From positions 133,211-187,227 of the forward strand of contig NW_008246074.1 of the NCBI RefSeq assembly GCF_000281045.1: 54,017 nt of DNA. Reading direction: 5' to 3'. The translations under genes and the position numbers were made by a program. This stretch comes from Saprolegnia diclina VS20. Its lineage: Eukaryota; Oomycota; Saprolegniomycetes; Saprolegniales; Saprolegniaceae. The notes below the pieces were generated by a model that saw nothing but the letters and a program-made list of their open reading frames with translations, had not been told where the DNA came from and did not search any database. Below, in pieces: positions 1-10,303 of the stretch; within the stretch, counting starts at the first letter, position 1, and every line of letters starts with the position of its first letter.

Positions 1-72
1 ATCCTTGGTGATGGTCGGGTGCCACCCGTATTTGTAGGGGGACGCAAGGTGAGGAGCTTCGATGACCTATGA
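1..72 (+). CDS. C-terminal end of possible glutaredoxin-like protein (partial)
   Basis: The first 24 codons of the window, in frame 1, read to a TGA at 70-72. They contain VPPVFVGG followed a few residues later by FDDL, which resembles the cis-proline and glycine region and the DD(L) tail of glutaredoxins (pattern VP-x-VF-x-GG-x(4)-DDL). Only the tail lies in the window, so the CxxC or CxxS active site cannot be seen. A GTGAGG donor-like site inside this stretch could also mark an intron, which would change the last residues. Treat it as a suggestion. Confidence 0.3.
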   Translation: MLGDGRVPPVFVGGRKVRSFDDL

Positions 73-768
73 CGCTCGAAGCAGAAGCTTGCAAGCAACT
101 AGGGGTGTACCGACGGTACCTGCTGACAGACAGGACACTACTGACTAGGAACGACAGGCGGCGTGAGGATGGGACGTGTCGCCAGCGCTGGCGCCACTTG
201 CATCCAGACCGACCTCTCGCATTCCCGCTGTGAAGTGACGCCTTGGAGCGCTGTTCCAGCGGCAAGAAAGTTCCGCGCCCGAGTCGCTCCACGAGGAGGC
301 AGCTCCCGTTCTTCCACACGACTAGAAGAGTGTGGCGCATCTGAGTGATGTTCTCGGCAGTTCATGACAACCGTACTGGTTAAACGAGGTTTAAACAGTG
401 CGTTTTAGCACCAGCTTCCTTTGGTGGCGCGCATTTCAAGCGGTCGCAAAGTCCACAAGAATGTATCGACACATGCTACGTACCGGTACGCTGCACGTAC
501 AAGCGATCCGTCGGGTTTGTTGTAAAACGTCGTCGTTGTCGCCATCTGCGCGGCGGATCGTGGTCTAAAACGCGTTTAAACAAACACCTGGTGGTTTTAC
601 TTGCCGGCCGCGACAGCTCAAAAGAAAATTCTATGGGCCAAACGCGCACCCAATCCCGCACGCGGCCCTTTTTGGGTGCGGAAAAGGGCGGAAGAGGTGC
701 GCTTTTCTGCTCCCGAGCTTTCGGGGCCGCCTCTCAGCCAGTCGAAGATTTCCGAAACAGCAACAAGC
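73..768. other. Intergenic region upstream of valyl-tRNA synthetase
   Basis: No convincing gene. Short ORFs on both strands show no family pattern. The 8-bp palindrome GTTTAAAC occurs twice (389-396 and 574-581), the second about 190 bp before the start codon. No clear oomycete Inr was seen next to the start. Confidence 0.5.
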
Positions 769-3700
769 ATGGAGACCCCGAGCGCAGCCGCGCCCGCGCC
801 GGCGCAGCCCGAGGGCGAGAAGCTGAGTAAGAAGGCGCAGAAGAAGGCCGAGAAGGGCAAGCTCAAGCCGGCCAAGGAAAAGGACCCGAACCGCTGGGCG
901 CCCAAGAAGGAGAAGGAGGTCAAGCCCGTGAAGGAGGTCGCGCCGGAGCAGGAGTTTGTCAACCTCACGCCGGTCGGCGAGAAGAAGGACATGACGACCG
1001 AGATGGCGACGGGCTACCAGCCGGTGGCCGTCGAAGCGGCGTGGCAGGCGTGGTGGGAGAAGGAAGGTTACTTCCGCTGCGACGACGCCAAGATCAAGAA
1101 CGCGCCCAAGGACAAGCGCTTCGTCATGGTCATTCCGCCGCCCAACGTCACGGGTTCGCTGCATTTGGGCCATGCGCTCACGGTCGCCGTCCAAGATACG
1201 CTTACGCGCTGGCACCGCATGTTGGGCCACGCGACGCTCTGGGTGCCCGGTACCGATCACGCCGGTATTGCCACGCAGGTACCTTCCCTCGTCCTCGTAT
1301 CGCTCCTCTCACCCAATCCCTTTATCTAGTCTGTCGTCGAGAAGCGCCTCATGAAGGACGAGGGCAAGTCGCGCCACGACCTTGGTCGCGACGCGTTCTT
1401 GGACCGCGTGTGGGAATGGAAGAACGAGTACGAGACGCGGATCCACCACCAGTTCCGCAAGGTCGGCTGCTCGGTCGACTGGGAGCGCGCGTACTTCTCG
1501 ATGGACGACCGCTGCACGCGTGCGACCATGTCGGCGTTCAACAAGCTCTTTGACGAAGGCCTCATCTACCGCGCGACGCGCATGATCAACTGGAGCTGCA
1601 AGCTCAAGACGGCGATCTCGGATATTGAAGTCGACTACCTCGACCTCGAAGGCCGCACCAAGCTCGCCGTGCCGGGGCACAACCCGGACCGCAAGTACGA
1701 GTTTGGCGTCATCACGTCGTTTGCGTACCCGGTCGAGAACTCGACCGAGCAGCTCATCGTGGCCACCACGCGTCTCGAGACGATGCTCGGCGACTCGGCC
1801 GTCGCCATCCACCCGGAAGACCCGCGCTACAAGCACCTCCACGGCAAGTTTGTCGTTCATCCGTTCAACAACCGTCGCATCCCGATCATTTGCGACGCCG
1901 AGCTCGTCGACATGAGCTTCGGGACGGGCGCGGTCAAGATCACGCCGGCGCACGACCCGAACGACTACGAGTGCGGGAAGCGCCACAACCTCGAGTTTAT
2001 CACGGTCATTGACGACGATGGCAAGATCAACCCGAACGGCGGGTCGCTCTTTGAGGGCATGATGCGCTACGACGCGCGAGTGGCGATGGAGAAGGCGCTG
2101 GCGGAGAAGGGCCTCTTCCACGGCAAGGCCGACAACAAGATGCGTCTCGGTATCTGCTCGCGCTCGGGCGACATTGTCGAGCCGCTTGTCAAGCCGCAGT
2201 GGTTTGTCAACTGCCAGCAGATGGCCGACGACGCGATGGCCGCCGTGCGCAACAAGGAGCTCACGATTCTGCCGGAGCACCATGAAAAGACGTGGTTTCG
2301 CTGGCTCGAAAACATCCGCGACTGGTGCATCTCGCGCCAGCTCTGGTGGGGCCACCGCATCCCCGCCTACTTTGCGACCATCAAGAACGAGCCGTATGTC
2401 GACCCCAACTCGGAGGCCAACGTCCACCGCTGGGTTGCTGGCACGTCGGAGGCCGATGCGCGCGCCAAGGCGGCTGCTAAGCTCCAGGTGCCCGAGGCGC
2501 AGATTGAGCTCAAGCAGGACGACGACGTGCTTGACACGTGGGTCTCGGCCGGTCTCTTTCCATTTGCGGTGTTTGGGTGGCCGGACAACAAGGAGGAGAT
2601 GGCCGACTACTACCCGACCGACCTCCTCGAGACGGGCTACGACATCCTCTTCTTCTGGGTCGTGCGCATGGTCTTTATGGGCCAGAAGCTCACGGGCAAG
2701 CTGCCCTTCCACACGGTGTACCTGCACTCGATCGTCCGCGACAAGTATGGCCGCAAGATGTCCAAGTCGCTTGGCAACGTGGTCGACCCGCTCGAGGTCA
2801 TTGCCGGCTGCACGCTTGAGACGCTCCTCGAAAAGCTCGAGAGCGGCAACCTCCCGCCCAAGGAAATCGAGAAGGCCAAGAAGGGCCAGATGGCCGACTT
2901 TCCCCAGGGTATTCCCGAGTGCGGTGCCGATGCGCTTCGCTTTGGCCTCCTTGCGTACCAGCAGCAGGTCGGTGACATCAACTTGGACATCCAGCGCCTC
3001 GTGGGCTACCGCAACTTCTGCAACAAGCTCTGGAACGCGACCCGGTTTGCGATGACCAACCTCGAGGGCGGCGCAAGCTTCCACGACGGCCTCGCGGCGA
3101 CTGTTCTCTCGAACAAGTCGGTCGCGCCCCGCGACCGCTTCATTCTGAGCCGCCTCCACGCGACGATTGCGGCGGCCAACACGGCGCTGCAGACCTATGC
3201 GTTTGGCGACGTCACGACGGCTCTCTACAACTTTTGGCTCTATGACGTCTGCGACGTGTACCTTGAGCTCATCAAGCCCGTCATTGCCGGTACGGACGCG
3301 GACGCCAAGAAGACGGCGCAGGAAACGTTGTTCCTCTGCTTGGAAATGGGCCTCCGCCTCCTCCACCCGATCATGCCGTTCGTGACCGAAGAGCTCTGGC
3401 AGCGTCTCCCGGGCAAGCGCGCGACGTCGAGTATCGTCGTGGCGGCGTACCCGGAAGCGACCGGCGCGATTGCGACCTGGGCCAACCCGGCCGCCGAAGC
3501 CAACATGGAGCTCATCAAGGACATTATCCATGCGGGTCGGTCGCTGCGTGCCGAGTACGGCCTCGCGAACGCGGCGCGTCCGCTCTGCTACCTCAAGTGC
3601 GCGGACGCGTCGCTCAAGGCGATCGTTGAGACGCAGGTCGACGACTTTGGCACGTTGGCCAAGGTCGGGTCGACCACGTGCTTGCTCGACACGGCGCCGC

Positions 3701-3996
3701 CGTCGGGCTGCGCGATGCACGTGCTCAGCGACAAGCTGCAGCTGCACGTGTCGCTCACGGGCCTCGTCGACTTTGCCAACGAGATTTCCAAGCTCGAGAA
3801 GAAGCTCGAGAAGATGCTGCCGTCGCTGACTGCGCTCGAGAAGAAGCGCGCGCGCGACGACTACCTCGCGAAGGTCCCGGCCAACGTCCGTGACGCGGAC
3901 GCGACCAAGTGGGACGCGCTGCAGAAGGAAAAGGTCGCAATCGAAGGCGCGATGGCCATGTTTGCCAAGTGCCAGCTCGATGAGACCAAGGCCTAA
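769..3996 (+). CDS. VARS: Valyl-tRNA synthetase (2 exons)
   Basis: Class I aminoacyl-tRNA synthetase that charges tRNA-Val, presumably in the cytosol. Exons 769-1278 and 1330-3996 (51-nt intron, phase 0) give 1058 residues, close to eukaryotic ValRS length. The HIGH motif is HLGH at residues 132-135, after [13 protein letters not shown] is at 646-650, followed by LGNVVDPL. The anticodon-binding helical domain follows, then a C-terminal Lys/Glu-rich coiled coil typical of ValRS (about 930-1050). The N-terminus is a lysine-rich, low-complexity extension (residues 20-60), common in eukaryotic cytosolic ValRS and likely to bind RNA. The start is the first ATG in frame; the frame stays open upstream without another ATG. 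If this is the only ValRS gene, mitochondrial supply would need an alternative start, which I cannot see. Confidence 0.96.
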
Positions 3997-4657
3997 GCTT
4001 GAATCCATTCCTATTCCATTTTGAAAGCTGTGTATACGCTCCGAGTTTACGGTACAGAAGCAACGCGTACGCTGCATGGCAACTCGGTGGCAGCCAAATG
4101 GCCTCATGAGCTTGGCACGTTGTCGACTTCTTTCGTCCAGTGGGGTTGCCACGGCGTGGCAAATGGGGTTTATACTAGATATACTAGATGTGTATCCTTG
4201 CTAATTCATACCTACTCGCTAACCTCGAATGATACACCTTCTCCTCGAGGATAATGACAAACCCGGTTCTGCGCTCTGGCACGACATCGGAACTCGATGA
4301 AGGCTGCTGCCGGCAACAAGCGGCCATCACAGTTGACAAACCGAGCTTATTTCTAGATGATGAGCCCAGCTTAGTTCTTATTGCACACAAGCCATGGCGT
4401 CGCGACGGTCGAGGGCCTGTGATGCTGGCGTCATTTCCGTGCTCCTGGCGGTGGCGCCGAGTGGCCAAGATCCGCAGCATATCTTGGTAACTGGCGCCTG
4501 ACACGGGTCGTTTCGCGTTGCAGATAGAGCGGATACCACGGTATCTTCTTGGTGTTTGTATGGTCCGACATTGCACTTGGGCCGGATAAAAATATTACGC
4601 GTTCCTTTGGATATCTTCAGAGGAGTTTTGGATCCGCACAGCGCGCTACCGGGCAGC
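3997..4657. other. Intergenic spacer between ValRS and Myb gene
   Basis: About 660 bp with no supported gene. It contains short AT-rich runs, including a repeated TATACTAGA near 4170-4190. Presumably it holds the ValRS 3' end and the promoter of the Myb gene. Confidence 0.5.
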
Positions 4658-5458
4658 ATGGACGCAGCAGCAGCGAGCAGCAGTACGCCGATGCCATCGA
4701 CGACGCATGTGATGGACGTGGCCAAGAAGCTGCCAAGCGCGAGCAAGAAGCACTCGGGCATGAACGGCGGGCGCTGGACCGACGAGGAGCACGAGAGCTT
4801 CCTCCTCGGGCTCAACCTCTACGGCCGCGAGTGGAAGCGAGTTGCGTCCAAGATCAAGACGCGCACGTCGGCGCAGATTCGAAGCCATGCGCAAAAGTAC
4901 TTTGCGAAATTGGCCAAGGACGCCGAGATGCAACTCTCGGGCGAAAAGGTCGAGAACCCGGTCAACATGTCGGACGAAGACGACGCGAGCACTGCGCCGA
5001 GCGAGGCCGGTACGTCATTCGCTCAAAGCGTGCTAGCGCCTCATGATTCGCGACTAGAGACTGACATGGGCGACCACAGCCCGCCACGAAAGGCGCGGTC
5101 CGACTCGACCGACGCCATCATTCCGTCCCAAGAAGAGCTCCTCTCGACCGTCGTGTCGCCTGTGCTACGCGAACGCGTCTCGACGCTCGTCGACGCCGAA
5201 GTCTGCGCGCTCCAAGTGCTCTCGTGGTACGCAGCGTCGGCGACGACCACCAACAACACCAACTGTCCACCGACCAAGCGGCTGTGTATCGAAGAAAAAA
5301 AGCACTTGACGCTCCATATCAAGAAGACGGGCGCGACGCTCATCCCGCTCGTCCCGCGAGCGCCGCTCGTCGTGCTCTCGTCGAGTACGACGACCCCCCG
5401 CGTCCATGCGGATACCCTCACGCACTTTTCTGCCATTAGTCTCTCCAAGTCCGTATGA
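4658..5458 (+). CDS. SHAQKYF-class Myb-like transcription factor
   Basis: Probable nuclear DNA-binding protein with one Myb/SANT repeat. From the ATG at 4658 the domain runs from GRWTDEEH (residue 38) to SHAQKYF (76-82), the signature of single-repeat 1R-Myb proteins of plants and oomycetes. The frame is open throughout (266 residues unspliced). A typical 48-nt intron with GTACGT donor and ACTAG acceptor lies in frame at 5010-5057; its removal would give 250 residues and delete a poorly conserved segment. Residues 100-180 are acidic and Ser-rich, followed by a region around EELLSTVVSPVLRERVSTLV that I do not recognise. The target genes are unknown. In oomycetes Mybs of this class are often stage-regulated. 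Confidence 0.88.
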   Translation: MDAAAASSSTPMPSTTHVMDVAKKLPSASKKHSGMNGGRWTDEEHESFLLGLNLYGREWKRVASKIKTRTSAQIRSHAQKYFAKLAKDAEMQLSGEKVENPVNMSDEDDASTAPSEAGTSFAQSVLAPHDSRLETDMGDHSPPRKARSDSTDAIIPSQEELLSTVVSPVLRERVSTLVDAEVCALQVLSWYAASATTTNNTNCPPTKRLCIEEKKHLTLHIKKTGATLIPLVPRAPLVVLSSSTTTPRVHADTLTHFSAISLSKSV

Positions 5459-5789
5459 TTTAAGCAGCTTATTTGTACCTATCTTGGTATCTTGTGGATC
5501 GCGAAATCCAATCGCGGCATCTGATTGGCTGGCAATAGCCAATCGATGGCGCGCGTTGAAAACGTCGAGCGGCGAGTGGACCAAATTACAAGCCATTCGC
5601 GGCGTCAAGATCCGGGCTGATTCGGCACATGCCGATTTGAATTGCAGCCAAGTGAACAAGGCAAGGTGCAGTACATGGACTACGAGTCGTACCGAGGATC
5701 GCCATTGCGGTACCTCCAAGGAACACACGAGTCGACAATCCACAGACTTGTATGTACATGTATGTGGTCGTCTTTGCAGCGTCGGAACA
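5459..5789. other. Convergent intergenic spacer (Myb / MMAA 3' ends)
   Basis: About 330 bp between two convergent genes. It contains an ATTGG at 5524-5528 and an inverted CCAAT at 5539-5543, 10 bp apart. Since both flanking genes end here, these are unlikely to be their promoters. No gene seen. Confidence 0.5.
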
Positions 5790-6952
5790 CTATTTGTTTT
5801 TCGGGTGGGCCAAAAAATCCTCGAGGAGCTTGCGCGCCGCGGACCGCGGGCTGATAAAGCCGTGCGCGAGGTCGGGCGCGAGCGTCGCTGCCTCGTGCTT
5901 GACATACGCATTCTTCTTGGCCATCGCCATCAGTTCTTGGTGCAGCTGGTTCCACATCCACTTGGAGGACTGGCGCGCGCGCTTGGCCTCGATCTTGTGG
6001 ACGGCGTTCATTGTCTTGCGAAACTCGGTGAGGACGTCCCAGACGCCGTCGATGCCGTCGCCTTCGCGTGCCGAACACATCTTGACCGTCGGCTTCCACT
6101 CGGGCTCCTTGCGCCGCGCGAGCTGCAGCGCGTGCATGTAGTCGACTGCCGTGTGCTTGGCCGGCCTACGAGACACATCGCTTCCTATTAAGGAGAAGAA
6201 GAGTAGACGGTGTAGTACGTCTTGAGCTCGCCGTCGGCCTTGTTGACAACGACTACGTCTGCGATCTCCATGATGCCTTTCTTGCTGCCTTGGAGCTCGT
6301 CGCCGCCGGCCGGTGGCACGAGAAGCATAACCATATCGACGGTATCGTCAATGATGATCTCGCTTTGGCCCAAGCCGACGCTCTCGACCAAGACAATGTC
6401 GTAGCCGCACGCTTCGCAGAGCAATACGATCTCTATCGGTTGCAGTAAGACGATGCCATCGAAGCGAGGGCCGATACCGTTCGTGTGCTGGGCAACGCCG
6501 CCAAGCGTCCCGCGGGTCGGCGACGGGCGGACAAAGGCGTCCGGGCTGTTGGAGAGATGCGTCATGCGCGTCTTGTCGCCGAGGATCGAGCCACCGGTCA
6601 CCGACGACGACGGGTCGATCGCGAGGACTGCGACTTTATGGCCCTTCTTCGTCAAAGACAAGCCGAGCGTCTCGATAAAGGTCGACTTGCCCGCGCCCGG
6701 TGGGCCTGCAATGCCAATGCGGAACGACGCCGCGTGACCATGAGGCGTGCCACTCGTCGTCGTGCTGGCGGCGAGGGCCTTGCGCTGCTCAAGCACATGG
6801 TCAAGGAGCAGCTCGGCTTGGAAGCGGTCGCGGGGCAGCGTCGACTCGACGAGCGTGATCGAGCGCGCGAGGGACGTCCGCGCGACGGCGCTCGACGCGC
6901 CATGGAAGAGGCCGTCGATGAGGCGCTTTGTCGCCGGTAGCAAGGCTGTCAT
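5790..6952 (-). CDS. MMAA: MMAA/ArgK-type G3E GTPase (methylmalonyl-CoA mutase chaperone)
   Basis: P-loop GTPase that in other organisms guards and reloads the B12 cofactor of methylmalonyl-CoA mutase, used in mitochondrial propionate breakdown. Exons on the minus strand are 6478-6952, 6219-6432 and 5790-6165 (introns of 45 and 53 nt), giving 354 residues. Walker A is GPPGAGKST at residues 83-91, then AIDPSSSVTGG and GDKTRM. Further on come VESVGLGQSE, the PPAGGDELQG block and the NKAD guanine-specificity motif. The 45-nt first intron keeps the frame, so unspliced reading inserts 15 foreign residues between HTN and EIVLLCEA, where the family has none. The first 35 residues are rich in Ser, Ala and Arg with one acidic residue, fitting a mitochondrial presequence. 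The mutase itself is not in this window. Confidence 0.93.
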
Positions 6953-7265
6953 CTCGTCTGTGGCTCAAAAATCCCGTCGTCTTTGATCTTCAACATTCAT
7001 TTTGAGAGGTTTGCATACCGGCTTGTATTCGCAAGGTGGCATCGCGCGACTAGATTCGGCATGGTACGTGTCCGATGGCCAGCGCACGTGCGTCTGCACG
7101 TGCGGGGAACACAGCGCATGGAGTGTACCGGCATCACCCGCACGAGCACGTGGGGCACGTGCGCGTGGTCCCACATCACCCTATTTCGCGCCCAACACCA
7201 TTTACACTATTTCTACTAAATGTGGCACATGCCATGCATATCCTCATCACCACGGAGCCACACCC
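6953..7265. other. Divergent promoter region MMAA-like / DGAT2-like
   Basis: About 310 bp shared by two divergent genes. It contains a TTCATTTTGA stretch near 6994, which resembles an oomycete initiator, and a repeated GCACGTG-rich segment at about 7080-7170. No third gene is visible. Confidence 0.45.
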
Positions 7266-8571
7266 ATGGCCACGACGTAAGAACGCGTCGAGGGGGCGTC
7301 GCCGGATCACGCGCGCGTAGGCTCCAGAAGGCGTTCTTGGCTGGCATCTACGCGCTCTTTCCGGGCTTCGTATGCCTCCTTGCGTTCATTGCATCGCGGC
7401 TGCCGCCCTTTGGCGCGCTGCTCGTCTTCGCGGTACCGATGGCGTCGCCGCCTCTCGCCGCTCATGGCTCGTAGCTTTTTGTCCACGCCAATCTAGTTGA
7501 CCGCGCCGCGTACAACGGCAGAGGCCGCGTCGTGCGCTTCTTGCGCACCACTTGGTAGTGTCCGCGTGCCGTGCCATGACCTCATCGTCTCGCACCGTAG
7601 GCTCTGGGACTACGCGGTACGTCGATGCCGGCAACGCCGACGATCAAGAGGTCACGTGCGTCGTAGCGCCTCTACTTTCCGCACACGCTGCACCAAGACG
7701 ACGAGTTGGATGCGACCAAGAACTACTTTTTCATCGCGCATCCGCACGGTGAGGATGCTATCCTGCAATGGACGCTCATGCAATACCTTAGGCATCATTG
7801 GCATAAGCATCTGGATGGCCTTTGTACACGCCTCTGGCAGGGCAATCTGTCTTACGTACAGGGGTGTAGGGCGGCGACTCGATTCACTTTTCGCGTAAGA
7901 ACAAAGATTTGGACATTGCGCTCGCGACGGTCGGGTTGAACTTTCGTGTCCCGCTCTGGAAAGATTTGCTGCTCGCCCTGGGCTTTGTCGGTGCGTTCTC
8001 GTGCGGCCACGTGGGATGAGTGTACTGATACATTGATAGATGCGAGCTACAAGTCGCTTTCGAACGTGCTTGGCTGCGGCCGGTCGGCCTGCCTCGTGGT
8101 CGGCGGTGCCCAAGAGGCGCTCGAGTCGCACCCTGGCACCAACCGGCTCGTCCTCAACCGCCGCAAAGGCTTTGTCAAACTAGCGCTGCAGCACGGCGTG
8201 CCCCTCGTGCCTGTCTATACGTTTGGCGAGACGGACCTCTTCACGCAGGTAGCTCCGACAAAGCCAGAGATGCTCAGATGGGGTAGGTGGCCAACCCGGT
8301 GGGGTCAGTGCTCCGGACCGTCCAAGAGAAGCTTCTCAAGACCTTTACGTTTTCGATGCCGTGCGTCACGAGCGGCCCGCTGCCGATGAGCACGCCGCTG
8401 TATACTGTCGTCGGGTCGCCGGTCGAGGTGCCCAAGCGGGCGGCACCGACGCAGACCGAGATCGATCTCTACCACGCCAAGTACGTTGACGCGGTCAAGG
8501 CGCTCTTCAACGAGCACCAACATTCATTTTACAAGGGCAAAGCTGGCGCCGACCTCGAGATTGTGCTTTGA
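7266..8571 (+). CDS. DGAT2-family acyltransferase, nine short exons
   Basis: Predicted ER-membrane acyl-CoA:diacylglycerol (or monoacylglycerol/sterol) acyltransferase for neutral lipid synthesis. Exons: 7266-7276, 7321-7432, 7475-7554, 7601-7616, 7667-7748, 7792-7823, 7870-7990, 8040-8248, 8287-8571. Introns are 38-50 nt and all phases close to a 315-residue protein. The hallmark HPHG is at residues 98-101 (after KNYFFIA), with G101 completed across an intron. Later blocks include RKNKDLDIALATVG, a VVGGAQEAL glycine block, LNRRKGFVKLALQHG and VPVYTFGE, all DGAT2-like. Residues 5-47 are hydrophobic and form the membrane hairpin. Exon 1 has 11 coding nt and exon 4 only 16 nt. The start rests on the GTAAGA donor directly behind ATGGCCACGAC. 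The N-terminus is a little shorter than in animal DGAT2. Without splicing this region looks like a frameshifted pseudogene. Confidence 0.9.
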
Positions 8572-10303
8572 GTCGACAGCGAGGACGACGACTTAGTAGA
8601 CGAACTCTAATGGAAACAGAGCTCTGCACTTTCCTTCCGGAACCACGAGGGGCTCCATAAAGCCCGTCGGAAGCGACGTCTAGTTGTCGGACAGACTGAA
8701 GCAGAGAGTCTCTACCTCGACCTACCAGCTGGTAATCCAATGTTCGACTAAAAGAGGGCGACAAGACCTATCCCTTCTTGACAGTTTTGATAGTGCGTAC
8801 CTGGTTTAGTTGACGTAGTTATTCGAAAATGAGATTATGTGATGTACTACTACTAGTCTAGTGGTGCAGGAAAAGGCTCATTAGCCATCACCACGCGAAC
8901 CGATGTATCCCCCCACCTTTTATTGCATACTAGTAATTGCTTACGCGCTCGACAAAAAGTCGACAAAAGTCGACAAAAAAGTCGACAAAAGTCGATGAGC
9001 CCTGTATCGAAGCGTTCCCCGTTCGCATCGACTGCTGCATGCTTGGGCTCCCTAGCGAAGACAGATCGAGTTGGCAGTCAACCTAACCAAACGAGTGAAC
9101 AAAAGCCAACGAGACTGTGCAACGAACGCATGCTTGAACTCGCTGCCACAGCTGCACGGCAAGACGCTGGTCGAAGGACAACGAGACCATCGATAGTACG
9201 ACACGGAAGGCGGCAAGCGCACCACTTTGGTGCACCAATGCTGACATTTCGGGGCCATGACCGTGCCGACGGGTAAATTTACGGTCTGTGGTTACCAATA
9301 TTTCCAAGTATCTCTCCGCTCGTAAATATTCCTCTGGCCTTGCCAACGACAACAAATTTGTCTGCAAAGATAATCTACGAAAACGGGACGTGCGGAAAGG
9401 TTACAGTGCAGCGTTCCACCCTTGCACGTGCTCGCTCGCTGCAACTTCAACACGAAACGCGACTTCGACGCTTTGCAACGAGTAGCCCATATATTTATGC
9501 CAGCACAGCTTACACTAAGCTTAACACCCAAGCAGCGTCGTCCTTCTGGGTTGCAATCAAGCACAACCTTATTAATCCAAGAAAGATCTCTGCCAAGACG
9601 ACGGGATACTCTGAATTTGCATTTGCGGTTGTAATGGTAGCGTGGCATATGGGATATGGGTGCGCTTTTCCATTTTCGATTTCGGTGCTTCTTTCCGTCC
9701 TCTCTATCACAACTGTTCTTCTTCCTCGCCATCAAAACGCTCGGCATGGTTCCTTTGCCGTGGACGTGTATGACTATTCGACGCCTAGGACGTGCACTCG
9801 ATCAAGCCGCCTCCCGACAACAGGCACGAGCCTTCGCACGACGTTGAGTGAGGTAGAGAAAAGCATGCGGCGTCGTGGCACCAGGTGCGCTTTTCTCGCG
9901 ATTTCAGGGCGGGTTTCGTCCATTTGGTGCGCTTTCTGTGACAGGCGTACGCATGTGCGCTGAAAATTTAGCGCCATTTAAGGGGCGTGCGATTAGCGTC
10001 CCGTGTTCGTGGAGCGTGGAAGCGTCGCCTGCTTAATTCGCGTCCATTCCACCGCGCGCTCATTTTGGGCAAGCCGGTCGGTGCGTGATTCTAGCCAGCT
10101 GCGAAGCGTGTCGTAATGAATTTAATCACAACCATTACACTTGGTGTTTGTATGAAATGGTATAAAATGCGATCCGGCCAGTTGTCGGCCGCGCCACCTG
10201 CTGCGCAAGCAGCCGACTGTCTTGCGGTTTGTATGCGCGCCGGTCCGGCTCGCGCTCGCTGCATCATTCGGAAACTTACCCAAGAGCAGGCAAGACGACG
10301 ACC
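8572..10303. other. Long intergenic region without supported gene
   Basis: About 1.7 kb. ORFs on either strand (for example plus-strand 9340-9963) lack family patterns and coherent splice structure. It holds the GTCGACAAAA tandem repeat at 8949-8995 and AT-richer DNA. The last 100 bp before 10304 contain ATCATTCGG, a partial match to the initiator, and presumably the promoter of the secreted-protein gene. Confidence 0.5.
8949..8995. repeat. Short tandem repeat, about 10-12 bp unit (GTCGACAAAA)
   Basis: Four consecutive copies of GTCGAC followed by 4-6 A residues, ending in a fifth GTCGA. Unit length varies only in the A run, which fits slippage. Each unit carries the palindrome GTCGAC. Confidence 0.9.

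Noticed and set aside
389-581. Two GTTTAAAC palindromes upstream of ValRS as a regulatory pair
   Set aside because: Eight-base palindromes occur by chance at this scale, and their spacing (185 bp) and position give no further support.
1309-4152. 947-codon minus-strand ORF opposite the valyl-tRNA synthetase
   Set aside because: Shadow of a GC-rich coding strand: it is Arg/Leu/Val-rich, has no family motif, and the plus strand encodes an unambiguous ValRS.
5524-5543. Inverted CCAAT pair as a promoter
   Set aside because: It lies between two convergent 3' ends, so no start codon is nearby.
7246-8571. DGAT2-like region as a frameshifted pseudogene
   Set aside because: All apparent frameshifts and stops fall inside 38-50 nt GT...AG introns; the spliced product is intact.
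8949-8995. CRISPR-like direct repeats
   Set aside because: Units are contiguous 10-12 bp with no spacers, and the genome is eukaryotic; a simple tandem repeat.
9340-9963. Plus-strand 207-codon ORF in the long intergenic region
   Set aside because: Starts at a non-ATG codon in this frame, has no recognisable domain, and neighbouring frames show no exon continuation.
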